Virus record (IMG/VR): IMGVR_UViG_3300043431_000133
Coordinates: 1-38,341 of that record
Reading direction: 5' to 3' (one strand)
Origin: a virus
DNA length: 38,341 nt
Below are positions 12,683 through 20,931 of this stretch, one piece after another. The notes under the pieces are model-generated. The model worked only from the letters and a program-made list of their open reading frames with translations. It ran no database searches and was not told the origin of the DNA. Each line of letters opens with the position of its first letter. Positions within the stretch are counted from its first letter, which is position 1. The translations under genes and the position numbers were made by a program.

Positions 12683-12897
12683 TAGAAGAAGTCCCCGTTC
12701 ATCTCTTTGTGAATGAACTTGCTCGCAATGTAAACGGCTGTGTCAATCTTTCCTTCACTAGTAGCCACCCACATCTTGCCGTCCTTTCCATATCCAAGAA
12801 CTAGCACGTAGTCGAGCTTATCTATTGCGCCGGTCAAAACATCGTTTGGCGGGATAGGTAGCTTCGTGATGCAATTCAGCTTAACAACGTTACTCAC
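12682..12897 (-). CDS. Conserved hypothetical lysis-cassette protein (71 aa)
   Basis: The product MSNVVKLNCITKLPIPPNDV … VLVLGYGKDGKMWVATSEG belongs to a recognisable small phage family of unknown function. It is found in Gram-negative phages and prophages, often within or near lysis genes. It has no membrane segment. It overlaps the holin-like gene by eight bases and touches the i-spanin start. Confidence 0.7.
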   Translation of the reverse strand: MSNVVKLNCITKLPIPPNDVLTGAIDKLDYVLVLGYGKDGKMWVATSEGKIDTAVYIASKFIHKEMNGDFF

Positions 12898-13108
12898 TTC
12901 CCTTCTCCGTCAGCGATTGAGCCGTGAAGAATCGCGTAACAATCACGCCAAGGCCAACAGACATGTTTGCAAGCGCAACGAAGTTTGCCGGTAGGTATTG
13001 TTCAATGGCCTGCTTCGCTTCTGGAAGCTGCATGTAACCAAGTACAACAACAGAAAGGCCGAGCCAGTTTGTTTTGCTCTTGAGCGAGCCTTTAACGATT
13101 GGGGTCAT
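12890..13108 (-). CDS. Holin-like membrane protein (72 aa)
   Basis: Two hydrophobic segments (WLGLSVVVLGYMQL and FVALANMSVGLGVIVTRFF) are separated by a short loop, with a basic N-terminus (KGSLKSKTN) and a charged C-terminus. Size, layout and position directly after the endolysin in the leftward operon fit a small class II-type holin. It overlaps the endolysin by four bases. Other holin candidates are upstream at 13516, 13661 and 14068. Confidence 0.65.
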   Translation of the reverse strand: MTPIVKGSLKSKTNWLGLSVVVLGYMQLPEAKQAIEQYLPANFVALANMSVGLGVIVTRFFTAQSLTEKGSE

Positions 13109-13515
13109 GGTTTAATGTAACTCCGCCAGTTCCTCATCTGAAAATGGGCGGCTTCCAGAAACGGCGATCCAGGTGCGCCGAACCATTCTAGTCCCGCCTT
13201 CATTCCGATGTCGCCGACTTGCTGCCATATTGGGTGAACGTTTCGCGCATCGAATTCCCATAGCGGTTTCCCGCCAACCAGCGGCACAACATCCAAAGCC
13301 ATGCCGTAGTTGTGAGCGCTAGAGCCTGGCTTTGCCTTTGTTACGATAGGCCCAGGAACATCGCGCCCTTTAGCGTATAGCGCCGCCTGTTCTTCGAGTG
13401 AGCGAAGCGTGCAGGTTACTAGCAAGTCGATCCCCGCCGCCTTACACGTCGCTGTAAAGTTGTAGGCGAGTGGCCTGATACGCTCGTCAAGGTCTTGCAG
13501 GGATCGGCTAGCCAT
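13105..13515 (-). CDS. Endolysin, L-alanyl-D-glutamate peptidase (M15/VanY type)
   Basis: 136 aa. The M15 signature is complete: SSAHNYGMALDV supplies zinc ligands His68 and Asp75, and FLEAAHFQ supplies catalytic Glu121 and zinc ligand His124. The early YxFxxxCxxxGIDLLVTCTLRS region matches T5-type endolysins. It cleaves the peptide stem of peptidoglycan. There is no signal peptide, so a holin must release it. Overlaps with both neighbours place it in the lysis cassette. Confidence 0.92.
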   Translation of the reverse strand: MASRSLQDLDERIRPLAYNFTATCKAAGIDLLVTCTLRSLEEQAALYAKGRDVPGPIVTKAKPGSSAHNYGMALDVVPLVGGKPLWEFDARNVHPIWQQVGDIGMKAGLEWFGAPGSPFLEAAHFQMRNWRSYIKP

Positions 13516-13674
13516 TTAGAAAAACCAAGCGCCAAGAATTACGCCAACAACCAAAGCAGCTACAACAACCCAGACTTTCGTTGGTTGCTTGCCTGCTTCT
13601 TTTGCTTTCTCGCCGACCTCTTGGGCCTTCTGTTTCGCTCGATTGATAATGATGTCGTCGTCATCGGATGCCAT
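13516..13674 (-). CDS. Small tail-anchored membrane protein (52 aa)
   Basis: ATG 13674 to TAA 13516. An acidic start (MASDDDDIIINRAKQKAQEV) and an amphipathic basic helix are followed by one C-terminal transmembrane segment (VWVVVAALVVGVILGAWFF). Its start lies inside the end of the upstream gene, and its stop abuts the endolysin start. It could be a pinholin-, antiholin- or release-type accessory lysis protein; no specific family is recognised. Confidence 0.65.
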   Translation of the reverse strand: MASDDDDIIINRAKQKAQEVGEKAKEAGKQPTKVWVVVAALVVGVILGAWFF

Positions 13675-14071
13675 ATAGTTTCTCCTGTACTTCTAATTTG
13701 CCCTTTAGTTCCTTGACGTGATTATCAAGGAGGGTAAACGCTGTAGTCTTTTCTCTGTTGTCCGCTATCACTCGCGTCTCAGTCATTTGTATTTGCTGAA
13801 ACAGTTCGGCGCGGTCAACTTGCATTTTTTGCTCTAGCTCTGAGCGTATTTTGTTTGCCTGCACATATGCCGGAATTGAAAAGCCAAACGATATGCCTGC
13901 TAGAATTCCACACAACACAATCCAAGGCATCGGCTTATTGACGCTGTTGTCATTTTCGCTGTTTTGCTTCACTACAGCGCTCGTGCTTCCGCCCGGCTTC
14001 GCATCGACATTCGCCTCAAGCGCATAAGGGTCGAAGTCGGATGCAAGCGGTCTTGTATGTTTGCCGCTCAT
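13661..14071 (-). CDS. Single-pass membrane protein with coiled coil (136 aa)
   Basis: A soluble N-terminal 45 residues (DFDPYALEANVDAKPGGSTS) precedes one transmembrane segment (MPWIVLCGILAGISFGFSI). The C-terminal coiled coil (KIRSELEQKMQVDRAELFQQ…) would be periplasmic or cytoplasmic depending on orientation. It lies in the lysis cassette and overlaps both neighbours. Role not known. Confidence 0.65.
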   Translation of the reverse strand: MSGKHTRPLASDFDPYALEANVDAKPGGSTSAVVKQNSENDNSVNKPMPWIVLCGILAGISFGFSIPAYVQANKIRSELEQKMQVDRAELFQQIQMTETRVIADNREKTTAFTLLDNHVKELKGKLEVQEKLYGIR

Positions 14072-14433
14072 GGTTGGCTCTTTCCGAAATGATCAAGCGC
14101 CCAAGCTATGAACCCCGCAAGTGTCACGATAATACCAGCGACGGCAGTTAGTGCGATCCAAATGCCTTTCACAAAGTTTTTATCGCCGCGAAGCGTATCG
14201 ACATTTGAAGTGACAACACTAACGCGCTCATCAATGCTTTTATAGATGTTGCCAATATCTTTTTGAACACCTTCGTTGATAACCTGCTGATGATCCATAA
14301 AAGCGCGAACATAGCCCATATGCTCCGCTTGCTTCTCGCGCCAAGCCTCAACGCTTTTTGCCGATTCTTTTAATTCGTCAGCAAGCCGCTTAGCTTCGTG
14401 CTCGAATGGGTTTTTTGTTATTGGCTCACTCAT
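14068..14433 (-). CDS. Holin-like/membrane protein with N-terminal coiled coil (121 aa)
   Basis: The long amphipathic N-terminus (FEHEAKRLADELKESAKSVE …) is followed by one transmembrane segment near the end (GIWIALTAVAGIIVTLAGFI) and a short tail. This resembles the class of phage proteins with a C-terminal membrane anchor sometimes annotated as holins (XhlA-like). It is the first gene of the lysis cassette. Its ATGAGTGAGCCAATAACA start is echoed at 14676. Confidence 0.65.
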   Translation of the reverse strand: MSEPITKNPFEHEAKRLADELKESAKSVEAWREKQAEHMGYVRAFMDHQQVINEGVQKDIGNIYKSIDERVSVVTSNVDTLRGDKNFVKGIWIALTAVAGIIVTLAGFIAWALDHFGKSQP

Positions 14434-14730
14434 GGGCTATTTCACCGGGCTTGGTTTCGCTCATTAGTTCGTGACCAGAAAATTAAGCGCCCAATCAGCC
14501 GTCGGGGTCAATCTCGATGTCAGCGTCATCCACCTCTGCTGAAGTCGGAATCCGCAAGCACCGTTCGATACCGGCTTCGAAATGCAGACTTTAACTGTTT
14601 AGCTGTTATCAAATTGTTCTCCTGCTACGGCTTTTATGCATGCCGTGTCGCCTGGATCTGTTATTGGTTCACTCATGCGTGCTGCTCAAGTAGGCTTAGT
14701 CGCTGGTCCTTCACTCATTGGCTGCGCTCA
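14434..14730 (-). other. Gap with chained micro-frames and a frameshifted mini-gene
   Basis: Between the tailspike end and the lysis genes no standard gene exists, but minus-strand frames overlap start to stop. 14676-14599 has 25 codons and begins MSEPITDPGDTACIKAVAGE; a TTG frame runs 14612-14526 behind AGGAGAACAA; then come 14529-14464 and 14464-14426. Shifting the TTG frame by +1 near its 11th codon yields a coherent acidic end to the TGA at 14495 (EAGIERCLRIPTSAEVDDAD…). I read this as a small gene with a one-base frameshift, or a programmed one. Confidence 0.35.
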
Positions 14731-16815
14731 TTATGCTAGGGTTGCCGTGCCGCCAAGCATGCGCCACTGACCTTCCGTGAAATACAACAAGGCGTCGTCG
14801 TCAACGTCATTGAATGTGATCGTTGTGCCCTTCGCGAGATTCGTCGGGGTTAGCGTTCCGTCGCCGCCATCCGTCTTCATAATGAGCAACTTCATTTGCC
14901 CCTCGCCGCCATCTGCTAGCGTTAGAGCATCGGCGGCAGTAGTCACGATGTGAGTTGTTCCTGCGGCAATATCTATCGCGCCCGCACCTGTGCGCGTTTG
15001 CACGCTTGGGCTGATATTGCGGATTAGCGATCCGGCCACGCCAGACAAGAAGCCCACAATGTTAGCGGTTGTGAAATCCGTACCTGCGCTCTTGCCGTTA
15101 ATGTTCTCAAGCACACGCGGAGCCACGTTGTTGTAACGGATGCCATACTCCCCGCCAGGGATTGATGTGCGCTGATGGAATGAAACGTTTTTGGTGATGG
15201 ACCCGGTAGCGCCGGATTCGTGCTGAATTCCTGCCGATGCAGACGCGCCGAAGTCTGTTATCTGCCCGCTTACCTCAACATCTGCGCCAGTGTTGTAAAA
15301 TGCCGCCGCTGTTGTCGTGTCTGTGTTGATTCTAAAAACAGACTTCGCGCCACTATTTTGTATCGCGGGATTAGTCGATGTGCAGTTGTTTACCGTTGCG
15401 TCGATCTCTGCTTTTGCAGCGTTGTTAACGCCACGGCAAGCAAGGTCTGCGCCAACAAATTTAGCCTTAACAAGACCGGTTGCTTCTGCGCGAATGTTCA
15501 GCACGGCTAGCGCTGTGGTAGTGGTTACGCCCTTAGCGTAAACTTCAAGGTCAATATCCTCCACCGCGCCAGAAGAATCGCCGATCTCAATAACGCCATA
15601 GCTACCGCTTCCGGTGCAGTCGCCAGAATCGACAGAGCCTTTAACGTCTACCGCTCTAGCGATTTTCAAGTTAACGTCACCACCGTTTTCAAGGCGCGGC
15701 ATGTTTAGTCGCACTTTCGTGTTAGTGGTTCCTGCATATCCAGTGATTACTAAGTTCCCGCCAGGATTATCTTTGTACAATCCACCGTTCACATACAGGC
15801 CGCTGCAATAAATATAGCCATTGTCCGGTTCGGCATCGAATCCAATCTCTGCCGCAGCTAAACCGTTAGCGCCAGAGAATTCGCAATCGTCAAGATAGAG
15901 ATTCTTGTAGGCAATTGCTGACCCGCCATTCCGGTAAGCGTTTTTAGCAGTACAGCGAATCAATCTGCAATCAGTTGGATAGGATGCGGCTGTGGCTGGG
16001 GTGCTAGTTGTGAACGTAACTCCGTCAATTACCGCGTTGGGGAAATGGCTGTCATGGAAGCGCAAGCGCTTGCAAATATCCGCGATGTACAAGCTATAAG
16101 CCCCAGCTTCGCCGGGGATTGTGCGTCCAGCGCGATTAGCATCTAACGTTAAATCATATATGTCACCGTCCTGACAATTAGTGAAGTACATCATGCCGTA
16201 GCCGCCAACCACGCCCGCGCCATCGAGCACTTTAATGGTCATGCCGCGAGCAAATACTTTAAAATTCGTCTTGCCGGTGAAAAGTAACCCGCTTAAATTG
16301 TCGGCGTTGATTCTGTACGTGTCGCCATCACCGTAAAGCACAAATCCACTTGCGCCAACCGATGCAATCCAATTAAGTATTGCCTGGGTGTCGTCAACTA
16401 CGCCGCCGCCGACTGCCCATCGCTTTATGTGCCCAGGCTTATACGCATAATTAACCGGCGTCACACTAGCCGCTATCTCTGCGGCGGTGCGCGGATAAAG
16501 AATCGCACCTAGCTCAGCTTGCGATAGCAGAATCGAATTAACCGGATCAATCGTATCTACAAGAACTTCACTGCCGCTTGAATAGTCGTAACGACTGCAC
16601 TTATAAGTGATGGATGAGTCAAGCCAAATGACTTGCCACTCTCCGTTTGCATTTGCGGATACAGGCTGCGTGATTGGCGTTGTCAGCGCCGAGGTCGTGT
16701 AAACGGGCGTGGCGGTTGTTGTGTTTGTGAGATAGAAATAGAGTCGCTCCGATGCGCGCAGAGCGCCGCTGGTGCTGAATGCGAGCGCTTTAGGAAGATG
16801 GAATAGTTGGCTCAT
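14731..16815 (-). CDS. Tailspike / receptor-binding protein with beta-helix
   Basis: 694 aa from ATG 16815, which overlaps the previous stop in ATGA fashion; an upstream in-frame start is a shadow. Residues about 5-110 are a phage-head-binding domain (FSTSGALRASERLYFYLTNT, then TTPITQPVSANANGEWQV). The GGGVVDDTQAILNWIAS segment is the usual entry to a right-handed pectate-lyase-type beta-helix. Repeated Gly/Asn/Asp turns and short strands (NLYLDDCEFSGANGLAAAEI…) follow, and a small C-terminal beta domain ends GQWRMLGGTATLA. It probably binds or cleaves host surface polysaccharide. Confidence 0.87.
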   Translation of the reverse strand: MSQLFHLPKALAFSTSGALRASERLYFYLTNTTTATPVYTTSALTTPITQPVSANANGEWQVIWLDSSITYKCSRYDYSSGSEVLVDTIDPVNSILLSQAELGAILYPRTAAEIAASVTPVNYAYKPGHIKRWAVGGGVVDDTQAILNWIASVGASGFVLYGDGDTYRINADNLSGLLFTGKTNFKVFARGMTIKVLDGAGVVGGYGMMYFTNCQDGDIYDLTLDANRAGRTIPGEAGAYSLYIADICKRLRFHDSHFPNAVIDGVTFTTSTPATAASYPTDCRLIRCTAKNAYRNGGSAIAYKNLYLDDCEFSGANGLAAAEIGFDAEPDNGYIYCSGLYVNGGLYKDNPGGNLVITGYAGTTNTKVRLNMPRLENGGDVNLKIARAVDVKGSVDSGDCTGSGSYGVIEIGDSSGAVEDIDLEVYAKGVTTTTALAVLNIRAEATGLVKAKFVGADLACRGVNNAAKAEIDATVNNCTSTNPAIQNSGAKSVFRINTDTTTAAAFYNTGADVEVSGQITDFGASASAGIQHESGATGSITKNVSFHQRTSIPGGEYGIRYNNVAPRVLENINGKSAGTDFTTANIVGFLSGVAGSLIRNISPSVQTRTGAGAIDIAAGTTHIVTTAADALTLADGGEGQMKLLIMKTDGGDGTLTPTNLAKGTTITFNDVDDDALLYFTEGQWRMLGGTATLA

Positions 16816-17936
16816 AGCGGATAAGAAATAAGACAGCCCTCTGGCAGACCTTTTGTTCCTGAGCTTGTGAAATTTGATCCTGCTGTGCCTAGCCCGAACG
16901 AAATTGTGCCGCTCAGGCTTACGGTCGCCCATCCAAATGAGTTAGCTCCGTTATCCTTTAGCATGCAGGGTACATATCTGAGCGTCGCGGTTAATGTCTG
17001 TAATGCAGATGGCAATCCGGTCATTGTCATGTCGGTTGTGTTGGATGTGCCTTGAATTGATGTCTGAACATATAAAAAAGCTAAGTTCTCTATTTTTCTA
17101 TAGGTTACGATTCCAGTTGTTGAAGCGGTCATTCCGGTTAGCGTTCCAGTAAATGAGCCTTTGTATTCTTCCGCGCCGTCCGCCCATATGTTTAAAGCAT
17201 TATGTTTAAGGCGAAGGCGATTTCCAAAACACAAAGAAACGCTTCCGCTAATGCCATTTCTATAAAGCGTAACTCCACTAGCTGGGGTTACCGTGATGAT
17301 TCCAGTTGACCCGTTTTCTATCTCAACGATAGCCCCCACGGGGAACACACTTTGTGGAATGGTGACTGTCTTTGTAACTGATCCGGGGTAATAAATGGTC
17401 TTTCCAATATCGCCAACAACCAACGTGTAATCGACTGATTGTGAATTAATCGTCGTTCCACCGATCAGCACATCTGAATCCGGGAAGGTGATTTGTCTAT
17501 TTGCGGTGAGCGTAGCGGGAGACAGTGTTTGCGTGTACGAGCCGGTCTTGATCTTTACAGAGCTAGAGAGAATTAGATCGCGCCAACGCTGTAGCGGCGA
17601 AACACTACCCAAATCTGAAGTGCCGTCAGTCAAAGGAACGAGACTATTCAAGAATGACGGGTTTGACGGCAGATTGTCCTCATCGTAAATCGTTGCGCCT
17701 GCCTCTGTCTTCAATACTTGCCTGTGATTCGTTGCGCTAGCGGGATTGATATGGATTGCTGGGAGAACGCCGGAACCGTTCGCTTCAATTGGCTGCGCAT
17801 GCGGAGTCGTGAACGCACCATCTTGATACGAAACAAACGTCGTTGTTGTTCCGGCTTGATACAAGTACAGCTTTGCATTGGCAACGACTTGCCCGGCACT
17901 ATCGGTAGCGAGTTGTTTTGCGAGGGAAAGGAGCAT
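16812..17936 (-). CDS. Tail fibre / second receptor-binding protein
   Basis: 374 aa. The N-terminus (LATDSAGQVVANAKLYLYQA, then TTPHAQPIEANGSGVLPAIH) is a head-binding domain related to that of the tailspike downstream. A beta-rich shaft with repeated TGTLTG/ITV turns follows. The C-terminal domain ends FTSSGTKGLPEGCLISYPL, a common phage tail-fibre tip type. It couples to the tailspike gene by a four-base overlap and to the ejection-protein gene by one base. Confidence 0.82.
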   Translation of the reverse strand: MLLSLAKQLATDSAGQVVANAKLYLYQAGTTTTFVSYQDGAFTTPHAQPIEANGSGVLPAIHINPASATNHRQVLKTEAGATIYDEDNLPSNPSFLNSLVPLTDGTSDLGSVSPLQRWRDLILSSSVKIKTGSYTQTLSPATLTANRQITFPDSDVLIGGTTINSQSVDYTLVVGDIGKTIYYPGSVTKTVTIPQSVFPVGAIVEIENGSTGIITVTPASGVTLYRNGISGSVSLCFGNRLRLKHNALNIWADGAEEYKGSFTGTLTGMTASTTGIVTYRKIENLAFLYVQTSIQGTSNTTDMTMTGLPSALQTLTATLRYVPCMLKDNGANSFGWATVSLSGTISFGLGTAGSNFTSSGTKGLPEGCLISYPL

Positions 17937-19762
17937 TAGCGCTTTTTCTCCATCTTCTTTTCATGGGGCAGCTTAATAAGCGCATTGGGCGTGAAATTGT
18001 AGCCACCGGAAAGCGCATTTTGGAATCCGTACTCGCCCGCCGCAAACTTTCGTCCGGCTTTTGTGTAGGCCATTAAGCCCATACCGCCAATAGCCGGTGT
18101 TGCAATCAATGGATGCGTTGCGGCTCCGGCTACCATGCCGCCAACGTTTGCCAAGCGCGCGCCTGTCATGGGTGTAATCGTTGCGAAGGCCTCCTCGCCA
18201 GCTTCCGACATATCGCGGCCCAATCCGCCGCCAAATGCATATTGAGACTTTCCGATAGCTTTCGATGAGCTGGATTTTACGGCTTGATGCAAATCGTATG
18301 GCGAGAACTCCTTGCCACCACGATAAACAGCATCCTCAACTACCTTGTAGTGCGCGTACTTTGAATCGACTTCTTTGAGCAGCTTAAGCTGCTGCGCCCA
18401 CTTCTTTCCTGACAGCTGCGATTCAAGTACTTCGCCTATTTTTGATTCCGCATTGGAGTAAATGAGCCTTTTTGCCTGCGCCTCAAGAGATTGATCCTTG
18501 ATAGAGTGAATGTGTTTTCGCAGTTCGCTACGCACCGATAAAAGGTCGTCGGTTGTCTGCATCTTTCTGCCAAGGATATTACCGAGCCAACTCGCCGCCT
18601 GTTTTCTTGTTGCGGGAGATGCATCTATCGCTCGATTTGATACTACTTTGCCAATTGCAACGTTCAACGGAACATCGGCCCCTTGGTTCATAATGACCGG
18701 CATTCCTTTGCTGGTACGCAATGGAATCTTTTTTATCGGATCATAGGCAGGCTCGAACGAATCGTAAACAGATTCAAGCGTTCTCGCGATGTCTCCCGTT
18801 TTTTGTACTTGTTGCCCGGGCGGAACCGCGTCCAAGATCGCCGCCTCGCGCCATTGATTTTTTGCTGCGTCGCTACCCTGCCGAACGATCGGTCCGGCGA
18901 TCGGCAGCGTCTCCCACCCTTCTTCTACTTGAGCGAACTTGCCCCTAGGGTTCATTTGCTTCGGCGTAAGGTCAACTCCTTTTGCGCGTAGCATCTTTGC
19001 GTTCTCGGTGATGCCGACGGGTGATTTTAGGAAATTCCTGGTTGCGCCCGTTGCCGCGCTGGCGATCGTGCCACCGAGAATTGATCCGGCGATCTGCCCG
19101 CCAATTCCCATGTCATTTTCCCTTGCAACCGATCCGCCAATCGCAGAACCAACCGCAGACGATACCTGCCCCTTCGATGAGCCCATCGCCTGACCAAATT
19201 TTGCAACGCGCGGTAATGCCTTTCCGGCAACCGACGAAACGGCACGCCCTGCCGCCATGCCGGTTGGAATGGCGGCAATGTTCCGCACAAGATCGCTCGT
19301 GAAGCGCTCCCCAGCATCGCGGTCTTCAAGCAGCGGATCGCCGAAGCCATGCAGCGCACGGCTAACCGGCATATAGGTCTTCTCGCCGGTGATCGCATGG
19401 GTAAACCCGGCGCGTGGGAGATCGGCTATATCGGCCGCTAATGCGGGCAGACCAAGCACTCCCTGCACTGCGTTTCTTCCATGACGGCCAATATCGCGAA
19501 CAGCTTCTCGCGTGCCTTGGCTCGTTAAAATGTCGCGCCAGCTTGGTTTGCGTTCTTCTTGGTATGCGGATAACTCCGACTCTAGTTGAGCACGAGTTTT
19601 GCCGCTGACCGGATCGACTTCACCAGGATCGCGGGCGTTAGCTTGTGGTTGATTGAATGTACCGCGCTCTAAATCAGCAATAGTCTCGTTCAATTGATCT
19701 TCGTTGTCGAAGTCGATCTCGGCTTCCCTGCCGTCTTTGAGCGTGATGGACGCGGTGGGCAT
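17936..19762 (-). CDS. Ejection (internal virion) protein, gp16-like position
   Basis: 608 aa. It contains Gly/Ala-rich hydrophobic stretches (IGGQIAGSILGGTIASAATG and LANVGGMVAGAATHPLIATP) suited to membrane insertion, a helical middle with a SVRSELRKHIHSIKDQS region, and a Lys-rich end. By P22 synteny it is the third ejected protein (gp16 role), released into the host envelope to help DNA transfer. Sequence similarity to P22 gp16 itself is not evident to me. There is no lytic transglycosylase motif. Confidence 0.72.
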   Translation of the reverse strand: MPTASITLKDGREAEIDFDNEDQLNETIADLERGTFNQPQANARDPGEVDPVSGKTRAQLESELSAYQEERKPSWRDILTSQGTREAVRDIGRHGRNAVQGVLGLPALAADIADLPRAGFTHAITGEKTYMPVSRALHGFGDPLLEDRDAGERFTSDLVRNIAAIPTGMAAGRAVSSVAGKALPRVAKFGQAMGSSKGQVSSAVGSAIGGSVARENDMGIGGQIAGSILGGTIASAATGATRNFLKSPVGITENAKMLRAKGVDLTPKQMNPRGKFAQVEEGWETLPIAGPIVRQGSDAAKNQWREAAILDAVPPGQQVQKTGDIARTLESVYDSFEPAYDPIKKIPLRTSKGMPVIMNQGADVPLNVAIGKVVSNRAIDASPATRKQAASWLGNILGRKMQTTDDLLSVRSELRKHIHSIKDQSLEAQAKRLIYSNAESKIGEVLESQLSGKKWAQQLKLLKEVDSKYAHYKVVEDAVYRGGKEFSPYDLHQAVKSSSSKAIGKSQYAFGGGLGRDMSEAGEEAFATITPMTGARLANVGGMVAGAATHPLIATPAIGGMGLMAYTKAGRKFAAGEYGFQNALSGGYNFTPNALIKLPHEKKMEKKR

Positions 19763-20931
19763 TATTTGATTCTCACGCGCGTTCCGTTCGGCGTGGTGAA
19801 TTCTCGCGGAGCGGTATTTCTTGGTTCCGCTTGTCGCTGCCCCGGATTACTTTGGTAGTAACCAGGAACGCCGGCGGAATTTCCGCTGGCAACATTTTCA
19901 TATGCTGCCCTCAAGTCAGCGATAAATGTTCTAAGCTCTGCAATTGAATTCCTTCTTGCAAGATCATCCATATTGATGGATGGGATTTGAAGTTGCTGCA
20001 GTCGCTGCTCAAGATCGGATTGCGAACCAATTCCAGGAACCCGGGTTAAGCGCGTAAGTTGAGACAGGATGTTTCCTGCCTTCTGCTCGTGCGCTCCGTA
20101 GTTCTCTCCAAGCTGGCTAACTCGCCCAGCAATGGGGCCGCTGCCAAATGTTAACGACTTACCGATCTGCTCTATCTCGTCTAGGTTTCTCTCTACGCTA
20201 GACACATCGGCGAGCCTAAACTGCGCGTCCCGCATCGCTTTCTCATTGCCGGAGGACATCTTTGGAGCCTTTGGGGCACCCCACGGCTCACCCTGGTCTT
20301 GCGGGTCGTTTACATTGATTCGCATAACCTGAACTGATCCGTCCGGTAATACTTGCTCCTTAAATTGATAGTTCGGTTTTGCTTGCGGCGTGACCGGCCT
20401 CTCATACGGCCTTGCGCCCGGAACAACTTGCCGCGTCCCCCGTGAACCCATCCGCGCCACCACATTCTTGCCGTCAATGTTCATGGGCTCTGGGCTGCCG
20501 GTAAAGGTTTCCTCTTCAGGAGCTTTAGGCACCTCACCTTGCGCAGTCAAAATCTGCTGCATGATTGGGTCGATAGACTCTGGCGTGATTTGATCGCGTG
20601 TGATGCCGATCTGCTGAACAATTGGGAGCCCAGCATAGTAATCAGCGAGCTGCGCGAATGCCTGCGGATTGTCTTTGACTTGATGTAAGCGCATCACCCC
20701 AGCAGTGATGACTTTGCGTGCTTCATCCTGGTCGTATTTAGCTGCCGTGGCGGCGCGCTGCTTTGCTTGCGCTTGCGTCTCGGCAATCTGCGCTTCTTTC
20801 ATGCGCGTATCGAGATTGAACAGCTCATTGCGCTGACGTTGCTGCTCAGGATATTCAGCTGCCGCACGGCGGCGATCATGAATGTCATTGCCTAAGTTGT
20901 AGCCTGCGAGTAGTGCGTTTTGGTATGGCAT
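19762..20931 (-). CDS. Ejection protein, gp20-like position
   Basis: 389 aa from ATG 20931, which overlaps the previous stop (TAATG); an upstream start seven codons earlier is less likely. It is strongly helical, with long Gln/Ala/Arg-rich stretches (IAETQAQAKQRAATAAKYDQ) and a C-terminal helical bundle (LEQRLQQLQIPSINMDDLAR … ELRTFIADLRAAYENV). It sits second in the three-gene ejection block. Role assigned by position and composition. Confidence 0.7.
   Translation of the reverse strand: MPYQNALLAGYNLGNDIHDRRRAAAEYPEQQRQRNELFNLDTRMKEAQIAETQAQAKQRAATAAKYDQDEARKVITAGVMRLHQVKDNPQAFAQLADYYAGLPIVQQIGITRDQITPESIDPIMQQILTAQGEVPKAPEEETFTGSPEPMNIDGKNVVARMGSRGTRQVVPGARPYERPVTPQAKPNYQFKEQVLPDGSVQVMRINVNDPQDQGEPWGAPKAPKMSSGNEKAMRDAQFRLADVSSVERNLDEIEQIGKSLTFGSGPIAGRVSQLGENYGAHEQKAGNILSQLTRLTRVPGIGSQSDLEQRLQQLQIPSINMDDLARRNSIAELRTFIADLRAAYENVASGNSAGVPGYYQSNPGQRQAEPRNTAPREFTTPNGTRVRIK

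Noticed and set aside
14731-17936. Diversity-generating retroelement target in the tail genes
   Set aside because: There is no reverse transcriptase gene and no template repeat matching the 3' end of either tail gene.
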